NCBI GenBank assembly: GCA_963797335.1
Contig: CAWCOU010000006.1
Location: 248,001-312,000 of the forward strand
DNA length: 64,000 nucleotides
Direction: 5' to 3'
Origin: CAWCOU01 sp963797335
GTDB taxonomy: Bacteria; Pseudomonadota; Gammaproteobacteria; JAURND01
A program made the position numbers and the translations under genes. This document shows positions 34,716-42,262 of the stretch, in pieces; the stretch's first letter is position 1; each line of letters opens with the position of its first letter. Under the pieces are notes generated by a model. It ran no database searches and was not told where the DNA came from. It saw nothing but the letters and a program-made list of their open reading frames with translations.

Positions 34716-36278
34716 TTATAAATACCTTTGTTGGTAATCATCCACAGATCCGGCAAACGGTTGCAATTTCCCTTCCTCAATCAAGAATAACTCATCGACT
34801 AAGGTTCGTAATAAATAACGATCATGAGAAACCAAAATGAGTGCACCTTCGTAGTTTTGCAGAGCAAAACTCAATGCTTGCCGCATGTCTAGATCCAAGT
34901 GGTTAGTTGGTTCATCTAACAGTAATAAATTAGGTCGTTGCCAGATAATTAATGCTAAAGCAACGCGCGCTTTTTCGCCACCCGAAAATTGCTTGATCGG
35001 TGATAGGGATTGGTCACGATTAAAGCCAAAGCCCCCCAAGTAAGTTAATAATTCTTTCTCTGATTTACTGTTTGGCAACTCTTTAAACAATGCCAAAGGT
35101 GAAATTTCAATAGGCAAATAATCAATTTGATGCTGGGCAAAATAACCAATATTAAGAGAAGAAGCGCGCTCCACCACTCCGGATTGGGGTGGTAATTCAC
35201 CGCACATGGCTTTGATAAAAGTCGATTTACCGGCACCATTCACGCCCAGTAGTCCGATGCGTTCACCCGCCATCAAGCTGAAGTTGATTTGTTTAATAAT
35301 ACAACGATCTTCGTAGCCAAAATTGCCTTTACGAATGGTCAACATCGGATTAGGCATACGATCTGGCTTCAGGAACTGAAACCGAAATCCAGACTGTTCA
35401 TAAACGGGTTTAATTAATTCCAATTTCTCCACAGCTTTTAATCGGCTTTGCGCTTGTTTGGCTTTGGAGGCTTTAAACCGAAACCGATCGACAAATGCCA
35501 TCATGTGGCCAATTTGCGCTTGTTGTTTTTTGAATTGCGCATTCTGAATCGCTATTTGTTGAGCACGCTGTATTTCAAATGAGGAATAATTTCCGGAATA
35601 TAATTTTAACTCGCCATTTTCGATATGAGCGATATGACTGACCATTTGATCGAGAAAATCCCGATCATGCGAGACCAGAAGAATAGCCCCTGAAAAGTGT
35701 TTTAAATAGTCTTCCAACCAAAAAATAGCCTCTAAATCCAAATGATTGGTCGGTTCATCTAATAGCAGTAATTCACTGGGAGTATACAAACACTTGGCAA
35801 GATTCAAGCGCATCCGCCAACCGCCCGAAAAGCTCTTCATCGGCTGGCTATGCTGCTCGTGTGGAAAACCCAAACCAATCAATATCTTAGCCGCTTTGGC
35901 TTCCGCGCTATAACCATCCATCTCGGCCAGAAGATTATGGCATTCCATCATAGCATCGTAATCCTGGTCTTTTTCCGCTTGACTCAATCGATGCATGACC
36001 TTAAACAATGCAGCATCACCCGAGATAGCATATTCCAGCGCGCTGATATCCAGAGCAGCTGTTTCCTGGGCCACCGAACTGATTCTTAAGTCCCGTTTGG
36101 CATCGATTTCCCCGTGCGATGGCTCCAACTCGCCCCGAATAGCCGCAAACAGCGAAGACTTACCGCAGCCATTGGCCCCGACAATGCCCACCACCATTTT
36201 CTCAAAAATATCGAGGTTAACATGCTGCAAAAGCTCCTTAGCACCCCGTTTAATACCCACATCTTGTAATTTCAACAT
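34716..36278 (-). CDS. yheS: ABC-F ATPase, YheS-like
   Basis: 520 residues with two ABC domains joined by a charged linker. The first has GANGCGKSS, FSGGWRMRLNLAKCL and LLLLDEPTNHLDL; the second GVNGAGKSTF, FSGGEKARVALAL and LLLLDEPTNHLDL. The linker (about 235-290, FVDRFRFKASKAKQAQSR) is the P-site tRNA-interaction motif of ABC-F proteins. There are no membrane segments. E. coli YheS has about 637 residues; this protein ends soon after the second domain (VDDYQQRYL) and so lacks the C-terminal extension. A role in translation on stalled ribosomes is known for the class. Confidence 0.88.
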   Translation of the reverse strand: MLKLQDVGIKRGAKELLQHVNLDIFEKMVVGIVGANGCGKSSLFAAIRGELEPSHGEIDAKRDLRISSVAQETAALDISALEYAISGDAALFKVMHRLSQAEKDQDYDAMMECHNLLAEMDGYSAEAKAAKILIGLGFPHEQHSQPMKSFSGGWRMRLNLAKCLYTPSELLLLDEPTNHLDLEAIFWLEDYLKHFSGAILLVSHDRDFLDQMVSHIAHIENGELKLYSGNYSSFEIQRAQQIAIQNAQFKKQQAQIGHMMAFVDRFRFKASKAKQAQSRLKAVEKLELIKPVYEQSGFRFQFLKPDRMPNPMLTIRKGNFGYEDRCIIKQINFSLMAGERIGLLGVNGAGKSTFIKAMCGELPPQSGVVERASSLNIGYFAQHQIDYLPIEISPLALFKELPNSKSEKELLTYLGGFGFNRDQSLSPIKQFSGGEKARVALALIIWQRPNLLLLDEPTNHLDLDMRQALSFALQNYEGALILVSHDRYLLRTLVDELFLIEEGKLQPFAGSVDDYQQRYL

Positions 36279-36446
36279 AACATTTACTCAATAATAACCA
36301 AAATTTAACGCGTTTCCTTGATTCCTCACCACTCAACACCAGTAAATCGTGCCTTAGGATCGTAAATATGTGTTTAACTTATCTCCACATGAGGGAATTG
36401 GTAAGGTACACTATTCGTAATTAACATCCCCTGAATCGAGGTAGAT

Positions 36447-36545
36447 ATGAAAGACGTTCATGACAAAGGAATTATTCCCCATATTTTTTCTCATTACCAA
36501 GCATTGCCGACTTCTGTCACCTTTTTAATAGGAAAGTCATCATGA
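36447..36545 (+). CDS. Possible small upstream ORF (32 residues)
   Basis: An ATG with GAGG five bases upstream opens a 32-codon frame (MKDVHDKGIIPHIFSHYQAL...) whose stop overlaps the next gene's start as ATGA. It could be a real small protein or a leader peptide coupled to the CMD gene. There is no known family. The evidence is only the ribosome binding site and the exact overlap. Confidence 0.4.
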   Translation: MKDVHDKGIIPHIFSHYQALPTSVTFLIGKSS

Positions 36546-36952
36546 GTGAAATTAACTACAAAGAAACCGACGGCTATAAAAAAGGCATTGCGTATTTTTT
36601 AAGTAAATACGAACCTAGCCATATTGAGATACTCAATAAATTATACGAATTTTCACCTGCGTTAGCAGATGTCGTCGTTTCCTTCGGCTTGAATGATATT
36701 TGGAGAGACAAAACACCTAAACTGACCGATCGAGAAAAAGAGATTGCGGTTTTATCTTCCTTAATAACTTCTTGCACCGTACATTCGGAAATTAAAGCAC
36801 ATGCCCAATGTTTATTAAATGTGGGGATGACTAAAGAAGAAATCAAAGAAATATTGATTCTACTCACTTTATATATTGGCGTTCCTAAAGTGATTGTTGC
36901 TTCTAGATTGATTGCAGAAGCCTTTGACGAATACGACGCTGCTCACCGCTAA
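36542..36952 (+). CDS. Carboxymuconolactone decarboxylase family protein
   Basis: 136 residues with the all-helical CMD fold pattern: LTDREKEIAVLSSLITSCTVHSEIKAHAQCLLNVGMTKEEIKEILILLTLYIGVPKVIVASRLI is spread over residues 60-125 and resembles the core of gamma-carboxymuconolactone decarboxylase (PcaC). No other gene of the protocatechuate pathway is in the window, and AhpD-type CxxC is absent, so a catabolic or peroxidase role is uncertain. AATAGGAAAG precedes the start, which also overlaps the stop of a small upstream frame. Confidence 0.8.
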   Translation: MSEINYKETDGYKKGIAYFLSKYEPSHIEILNKLYEFSPALADVVVSFGLNDIWRDKTPKLTDREKEIAVLSSLITSCTVHSEIKAHAQCLLNVGMTKEEIKEILILLTLYIGVPKVIVASRLIAEAFDEYDAAHR

Positions 36953-36981
36953 AGCCAGCTACCCCATGGCATTCGCCAAGC

Positions 36982-37049
36982 GTCGTCCCCGGCATGGGGA
37001 TCCTTCTCCCACAAGGGGAGAAGGAGTTTTTGGATCCCTGCCGGGACGA
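36982..37049. terminator. Nested palindrome between convergent genes
   Basis: An inner hairpin TCCTTCTCCC / GGGGAGAAGGA (37001-37025) lies inside an outer inverted repeat GTCCCCGGCATGGGGATCC / GGATCCCTGCCGGGAC. On the plus strand the inner hairpin is followed by GTTTTT. It probably terminates both converging genes; it may also be a dispersed palindrome. Confidence 0.65.
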
Positions 37050-37065
37050 GGTTACAGTAAATGAC

Positions 37066-38121
37066 TTATCGGTAATAATTAACAGCGACGACTGCGGAAT
37101 TGAATTGAGCCGCATTACGACCGGCAACCGAGAACCATGGGCCAGCTATAACTCCCCAATGTGAATTGAAGTTATATTCCATAGCCGGTGCGAGACTCAA
37201 TTCTTCACCGGAAGGACCGTTTTGAATAGCAGGTAAGCCTTCGGCGTTGGTTCCGGGCACACCCGCAAACGTGGATTTACCATTAGCAGTGTACAAAATA
37301 TCTAATGCCGGTACCCAATGCTTAGTCAAAGTGTATTCTAAACCCAAATCAGCACTGAATTGATCGCCCAAATGCTCTCTGCCACTTGTTTCATTATTCC
37401 CACCGAAAGCATTGACACCTTGCACTTCTGAGCTAGCAGGTAGCGAATATCCCAAAGACAGGCGATCATTAAAATACTTAGTTTCACTCAATTGCCAGGC
37501 ATGTTGGAAGTTCAAAGCAAAGCTGGTTTGGTAAGCACCTCTACCCGTGGAGTCAGTTCCAAGTTCGTCAGGATCTAAACCTTCAAAATTACCGGTAGGG
37601 AAGGTTTCACTGACGACGGCGCGAACGCTGGGGTGCCAAAAGTTATTTTTAACACCTTTGAACAGCTGAAAACCTAAACCAAATGTGGCATCTCCCGCAC
37701 CTTGGTTAGTGTGACCATCGGTGTGATTAAATACGTAAGGTATGGTCGCATTAAAATCCATAAATTTGGTAACGCCTATGCCAATGGAGGCTGTAGGGGT
37801 CACTGTATAGAAATTATTCATATTGTGAACAGTTTTACCTTCGGCATTAAAAATGCCATAGGCGTTGGTCGCAAATAAATAAGTTTCAATGTTAATGTGG
37901 CCTGGCTCAACCGTATTACCACCGCCGGCAAGCAAGGGACCTACGAACCAGGGAAGATCTTCATCCGCTGAAGGAGCTGGTGGCACAGGTGGGGTAGCTA
38001 CAGTGGTTGCATCATCCGCTGATGAAGGATCGCCCAAAGCCAGAACATTACCTGACCAAGTTAGGCAGGCAAGCGTGGCAGCTGTGGTGAGTAGGATGGG
38101 GGTTTTTTGGATTTTTTTCAT
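37066..38121 (-). CDS. Outer-membrane beta-barrel protein (MetA-pathway phenol-degradation/transporter-like family)
   Basis: 351 residues from the ATG at 38121, chosen because AGGTAGA precedes it and because it starts a good signal peptide (MKKIQKTPILLTTAATLACLT...ALA). The mature part is rich in alternating aromatic and polar strands (IETYLFATNAYG, FTVTP-like, TFGLGFQLFKGVKNNFW, LSLGYSLPAS, FSADLGLEYTL, LAPAMEYNFNSHWG) and ends in YYR, fitting an outer-membrane barrel. A Pro-rich segment (PPVPPAPSADEDLPW) lies just after the signal. Substrate unknown. It stands alone. Confidence 0.75.
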   Translation of the reverse strand: MKKIQKTPILLTTAATLACLTWSGNVLALGDPSSADDATTVATPPVPPAPSADEDLPWFVGPLLAGGGNTVEPGHINIETYLFATNAYGIFNAEGKTVHNMNNFYTVTPTASIGIGVTKFMDFNATIPYVFNHTDGHTNQGAGDATFGLGFQLFKGVKNNFWHPSVRAVVSETFPTGNFEGLDPDELGTDSTGRGAYQTSFALNFQHAWQLSETKYFNDRLSLGYSLPASSEVQGVNAFGGNNETSGREHLGDQFSADLGLEYTLTKHWVPALDILYTANGKSTFAGVPGTNAEGLPAIQNGPSGEELSLAPAMEYNFNSHWGVIAGPWFSVAGRNAAQFNSAVVAVNYYR

Positions 38122-38402
38122 AATTGATCTACCTAGTCTGGTTGATTTTCTTGCCATTATTCACATAGAGATGCAAATAGCATTTTTTAGCAAAATTTTT
38201 GAAAAGCCACATATTGTAACCCAAAATGTTAAGCTGACAAGTTTTTTTTATACCGTTTTGCTGCTCACATTTTTGATAGCGGCCAAGGTCGCATCCTCAA
38301 GTACAAACGCTAGGTATTCTGCTCTATAAATGCGCCTGTGATAAATCCGCCTAATTTTGTTGTTGTCTTAGATAAACCGAGTTCTACTGGTAGCTGGCCT
38401 TT

Positions 38403-40388
38403 TTACATCATTGGGGGGGCAGTTGACGTTTGGGTACTCACGATGGCTTCATCTTCTAATGAAAGCGCTGCAAAATTACGAATTAACTCTAGAGCTTGCG
38501 AATGCCCTTTTACTACTGCTTTCATTAAATAATTATTTGCTTCTCCTAAATTTTTTTCACAACCTAAACCTTTTAAAAAACAATACCCCGCTTGATAGGC
38601 TGCTTCAGAATTGTTATCTGCCGCTTCAAGAAACCACCGTAAAGCTTGTTTTGGATCCTGCTTCAAACCCTCCTCTCCATTTAAAAATAGTTTTCCTACC
38701 TTGAGCTGCGCCTCGATATTGCCTCGGTTTGCCTCAGAAACAAGATCCCCCGCGCATTGCGCTTTAGATGGAGAGTGGATAGCGTCATATCGCTTGGATA
38801 TTTGATTAAATTTTTCCGTTCCCTCAATGCATCCTCTCTCTTTGGCATAACCATAGTACCCAAGAGCCATCTCTAAATTCCTAGAAGAAACACCCAAACC
38901 CTCTCGGTAACAATCACCCAATGTATTTATTAACTCAAGACTGGAGGTGCGGCGATCAAATTTCTGATGTTCTAATACTTTTACTGCTTCACTAAGCCCT
39001 TGCTTAGCTGCCAAAATAAAATAATTTACGGCTTTTTCTTGATCTCCTCGGCTACTCTGTTTGTTATGCCAATCTCCCAGCTCGTATTGAGCAGGGGCAT
39101 AACCTTGCTCAGCCGCTAAAAGAATACATCTCCAGGATGCTTTAAAATTTTTTTCTACGCCTATCCCCTTTCGATAACATAGGCCCTGCTTAAACTGAGC
39201 AGGGGCATGGTTTTGCTTTGCTGCTAGGGAATAAAAATTAAACGCTTCTGATTCATTTCGCTCAATCCCAATACCTTTTTCATAATAAATACCTAATTCG
39301 TATTGGGCAGGAGCATAACCTTGCTCAGCGGCAAGATCATAATATCTACAAGCCTCCATAAGGTTTTTTTCCATACCATTGGTGCCATTGGCACAATCAT
39401 TACCAAGAGAAAAATTCTTTTTTGCTTCCCCAAGACTAGCTCCCGTTTTTATATCCAGCGGTATTTCTTCAACAATACGGCCTTCAGGTGTAGGCAATGG
39501 CATTTTTTTTAAATCAGAGTTCCAAAAAGTGGGAGAATTTGGAAAATAAACATCCGAAATTCTTAATGATTCAAGGGTAGAGGAATTTGGAACCAAACCA
39601 TCCGGAATTTTTGATGATTCATTTGAATTTTTTTTATGTTCACTTTTCTCTTCGTCTGGCGGAGGTTCGACAGGGTCCTGAGACTGAGGAACTGAAAGCT
39701 GTACTCCTTCAGCGCTATTAAGAGATGTTTTATTGAGAAAAGCAAATGTGGGACTCGATACTAAGCTTTCTGCTTCAATTTTTTTACGGTACTTGTCAAT
39801 ATCTATATTTAGCAAACCTAATCTAACCACTAGAAAAACATCTTTTTTTAATGCATCGGACTTTCCCCTCGGGATTTCTGTCCTTAATCGAAGAAGATCA
39901 ACTTTTGCCTGGCCGAGAAACTTTTCCGTATTATATTTTGTTCTAAACTCTTTCGGATTAATACCCGCGTTGCTAAAAGCTTCCTCTTCTTTCCTAAGTA
40001 AGTCCTGCATTCCCATTGAACGCTTCATCATTAGGAATACATATGGCACATAAAAGCTATCAACGAAATCAAGCGCAAATTGATGTTTATTATTAAAATT
40101 CTCCAGGGCTATTAATAACTTCGGATCAGAGTTTTGCGATGGGGTCAAACCAAGCTCTTTCTCAAGCAGTTTTTGAATTAGAATAATTTCATGTATAGGA
40201 GTTAATTCGCGAGTTTCTCTACCACGCCGGATATTCTCCAAATTTTTTATTAATTTTTGCTTCTCAGCTGAGGAGAAGAAAATAGACTGACCATACCCTT
40301 TTAAATCGCTTAATACATTGTCAACTGCCCTGGCTTCTCTACTGATAACTTTAACTTCACTAACACTTTGCACACGTTGAAGCTCCAT
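38403..40388 (-). CDS. Sel1-repeat protein, paralogue A
   Basis: 661 residues. The N-terminal domain (about 1-200) is shared with the neighbour at 42245 (NLENIRRGRE, LTPIHEIILIQKLLE, FYVPY) and is of no known family. A polar Pro/Ser/Glu-rich linker (about 205-325) leads to a row of Sel1-like repeats (about 330-640; for example AAEQGYAPAQYELGIYYEKGIGIERN). There is no signal peptide or membrane segment. Sel1 proteins act as scaffolds, and in Legionella relatives several are secreted host-interaction factors; that role here is inference. The region before the start (CTTTAAAGCAGGGGGT) resembles that of the paralogue, showing module duplication. Confidence 0.85.
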   Translation of the reverse strand: MELQRVQSVSEVKVISREARAVDNVLSDLKGYGQSIFFSSAEKQKLIKNLENIRRGRETRELTPIHEIILIQKLLEKELGLTPSQNSDPKLLIALENFNNKHQFALDFVDSFYVPYVFLMMKRSMGMQDLLRKEEEAFSNAGINPKEFRTKYNTEKFLGQAKVDLLRLRTEIPRGKSDALKKDVFLVVRLGLLNIDIDKYRKKIEAESLVSSPTFAFLNKTSLNSAEGVQLSVPQSQDPVEPPPDEEKSEHKKNSNESSKIPDGLVPNSSTLESLRISDVYFPNSPTFWNSDLKKMPLPTPEGRIVEEIPLDIKTGASLGEAKKNFSLGNDCANGTNGMEKNLMEACRYYDLAAEQGYAPAQYELGIYYEKGIGIERNESEAFNFYSLAAKQNHAPAQFKQGLCYRKGIGVEKNFKASWRCILLAAEQGYAPAQYELGDWHNKQSSRGDQEKAVNYFILAAKQGLSEAVKVLEHQKFDRRTSSLELINTLGDCYREGLGVSSRNLEMALGYYGYAKERGCIEGTEKFNQISKRYDAIHSPSKAQCAGDLVSEANRGNIEAQLKVGKLFLNGEEGLKQDPKQALRWFLEAADNNSEAAYQAGYCFLKGLGCEKNLGEANNYLMKAVVKGHSQALELIRNFAALSLEDEAIVSTQTSTAPPMM

Positions 40389-40579
40389 ACACCCCCTGCT
40401 TTAAAGAATCATTACTAAATATGCTAAAAATATATAATAATACATATTTTTTTCCAAAAAGTAAAGGATAAGGCGTCGATCAAGCCTACTATTATTAAAG
40501 ATGTAAACTAATGTGTTCACGCCCACTCCAACGCGCCTTGAAGACCATACTCGTAGCTGACAAGCATGATTTTCCCACC

Positions 40580-40604
40580 TGATCTAAAAATCACTTTTAG
40601 ATCA
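40580..40604. terminator. 10-bp perfect hairpin
   Basis: TGATCTAAAA, loop ATCAC, TTTTAGATCA. It lies between the membrane-protein remnant and the Sel1 gene on the minus strand and could terminate transcription from the remnant; no T-run follows. Confidence 0.4.
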
Positions 40605-40663
40605 GTGCCACTTGTTGCCTGGCAGAGCAAAAAAGTCTTAGCTTCATAAAAACCCTCTGTGGG

Positions 40664-40882
40664 TTATAGCAGCAACCTTCCATCTATTTCCTGGAAAGAG
40701 TCCTCAAAGCTTTCTGGCTCTTCTACCAAACCAGCAAGTAAACCGGTGGTTATCGCGGCTCTTGCCGGTAGTACTTTTAATTTTTGTAGCTCAGCCGGAA
40801 ACCTTGGATCATAATCAAAATCACGATAAATAGCGGTAAGACAGGGCAAACTAGTATCTACTAGAAACTCGGCGAAATCCAT
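40664..40882 (-). pseudogene. Internally deleted remnant of the two-TM accessory protein
   Basis: 72 codons. The first part, EFLVDTSLPCLTAIYRDFDY followed by DPRFPAELQKLKVLPARAA, matches residues about 58-95 of the protein at 44411 almost word for word. It then jumps directly to the C-terminal tail (FEDSFQEIDGRLLL, compare TEDSFDQEIDNRFRFLL), so the membrane segments and about 150 residues are missing. It is a third copy of the membrane-protein gene reduced by an in-frame deletion; also its normal N-terminus is lost. Confidence 0.75.
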
Positions 40883-41204
40883 CGATGATAAAGAATATCT
40901 ACCCGCCTTATGTGGAAAATTGTTGACTCTGCAATATCGCGGTGTAGCCTATATAGCTGCCATCACTTCAATGCTCTGTAAAAAGCGGGTTCCTCTATTG
41001 TTAACACCCGTGGGCGACGGGGTGTTTGGGAACCATGTTAAAGCAAATTATGATGCGATGAATTCTATTAGTGATATTATCGAGGGTAGCAATGTGGATG
41101 TCGTGCTGCCCATCTACAAAAAGAGTGATTTAAGCAACTATCAGGAAAACATCTCCTTTATCAATAACGATATACCTGATTGTCTTAGGCATAGCATTAG
41201 GTAG
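40883..41204 (+). pseudogene. Relic of an unidentified plus-strand gene
   Basis: About 105 open codons without an ATG at the front; the first possible start is a TTG at 40920. Readable blocks are KRVPLLLTPVGDGVFGNHV and VDVVLPIYKKSDL. The GVFGN motif recalls some macrodomain-like families, but I cannot assign it. It begins exactly where the minus-strand remnant ends, so both are probably leftovers at a recombination junction. Confidence 0.45.
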
Positions 41205-41223
41205 AGTGGATGATATTGCTTAA

Positions 41224-42036
41224 TTATCGACTTCTACCCGATTTGCTGTCATACAATTCTCCAAAGGAATCCTCGAACCCTTTTTCTACTTCTTTCTTAG
41301 GGAGTTTAGGTCTGGGCAAATTTTTATCAATAAAATAATCAAAACCAACCTTACCCCAAAGACCACTCGTAAACCCTCTGCCAGCCCATTTCAAATAATC
41401 ACCTGTTGTGGGTGTCTTCAAGGTTCTGTCAATTTCGCTGTATGGCTGTGGATTATCTTTTTCATTTAATTTTTGGGCAATTAACAGGCTTCTTTCAAGT
41501 TCAGGCAAATGCTTAGCCGCTTGGTACGCTTGGGTTGCTGCTCTAGCCAAAATAGCAGCAGCCGCGACCACTGCTAAAAGCAGGGCAGCTCCTACTAGAA
41601 TTTGCAAAATGAACTCACCGCTGACATGGGTTGCAAAATCAGGGCCTAAATGCTCGGAGAAACTTTTTAAAAAAGAATAATCCGTTAGCTCTGAAGCTAT
41701 GGAGAATCCACTATATAACAAAGCGGCAACAGCACTTGCGGCCAATGCGGCTTCTGCTGGCTTTACTTTTAATTCCTGCAATCCACCTGATACAAAATTT
41801 TCATTACGCATAGAATCGGCATGAGCCGTAACAAAGGGTAAAAAGGTGTCCCCCATAAAACGAACAATTTTGCTTGAATAATCGCTATTTTTGGTGGAGT
41901 TTTGCTTTACTTGAGGAAGCTTAGGGAGAAAACTACCCCCATCCACCGATGAACGGGATTTCGAAGACTCAGGCTTAGCTCGCCCTTGCAGAGGTGCTTC
42001 AGATTGAGGAACTTCTCGAAAACTGTCGCTTGACAT
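41224..42036 (-). CDS. Two-TM accessory membrane protein, paralogue A
   Basis: 270 residues. A polar, Ser/Lys-rich N-terminus (1-55) precedes a conserved block (FLPFVTAHADSM...LQELKVKPAEAALAA). Two hydrophobic segments lie at about 95-115 and 145-168 (LLLAVVAAAAILARAAT), then AYQAAKHLPELERSLLIAQKL, KWAGRGFTSGLWGKVGF and an acidic tail with EDSFGELYD. The paralogue at 44411 has the same length and layout. No known family is recognised. AGAGGA lies 8 bp before the ATG. In both modules the gene is upstream of a Sel1 gene in the direction of transcription, which suggests a working pair. Confidence 0.7.
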   Translation of the reverse strand: MSSDSFREVPQSEAPLQGRAKPESSKSRSSVDGGSFLPKLPQVKQNSTKNSDYSSKIVRFMGDTFLPFVTAHADSMRNENFVSGGLQELKVKPAEAALAASAVAALLYSGFSIASELTDYSFLKSFSEHLGPDFATHVSGEFILQILVGAALLLAVVAAAAILARAATQAYQAAKHLPELERSLLIAQKLNEKDNPQPYSEIDRTLKTPTTGDYLKWAGRGFTSGLWGKVGFDYFIDKNLPRPKLPKKEVEKGFEDSFGELYDSKSGRSR

Positions 42037-42179
42037 CTTGATATTCCTCTACGTGTAAATGAGCCGATTTCTCTATTTTTTTGTAGTTTAGCACGCACAG
42101 ATTAAGCCATTATTAAAAAAACCATAAACTAGTCGCGATCGATAACTCTGCTTAATGGTCCCAAGTGAGACACTAGCTA

Positions 42180-42262
42180 TGGATATCTGCTTGGAAGCTG
42201 GCGTTAATCTGTTTGACACCGCAAATATATACTCGCTCGGCACCTCAGAAACCATACTCGGC
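42180..42262 (+). pseudogene. 83-bp fragment of an aldo/keto reductase gene
   Basis: This stretch matches 46081-46163 of the intact aldo/keto reductase gene with 9 mismatches by eye, most of them silent in the reductase frame (for example CTG/TTG, GAG/GAA, GCC/GCT). A less similar stretch continues upstream to about 42150. It therefore derives from a once-functional paralogue. Its right end overlaps the 3' end of the Sel1 gene on the other strand. Confidence 0.8.

Noticed and set aside
37889..38329. Plus-strand frame opposite the signal peptide of the outer-membrane protein
   Set aside because: Antisense of a clear coding region; no ribosome binding site and no recognisable domain.
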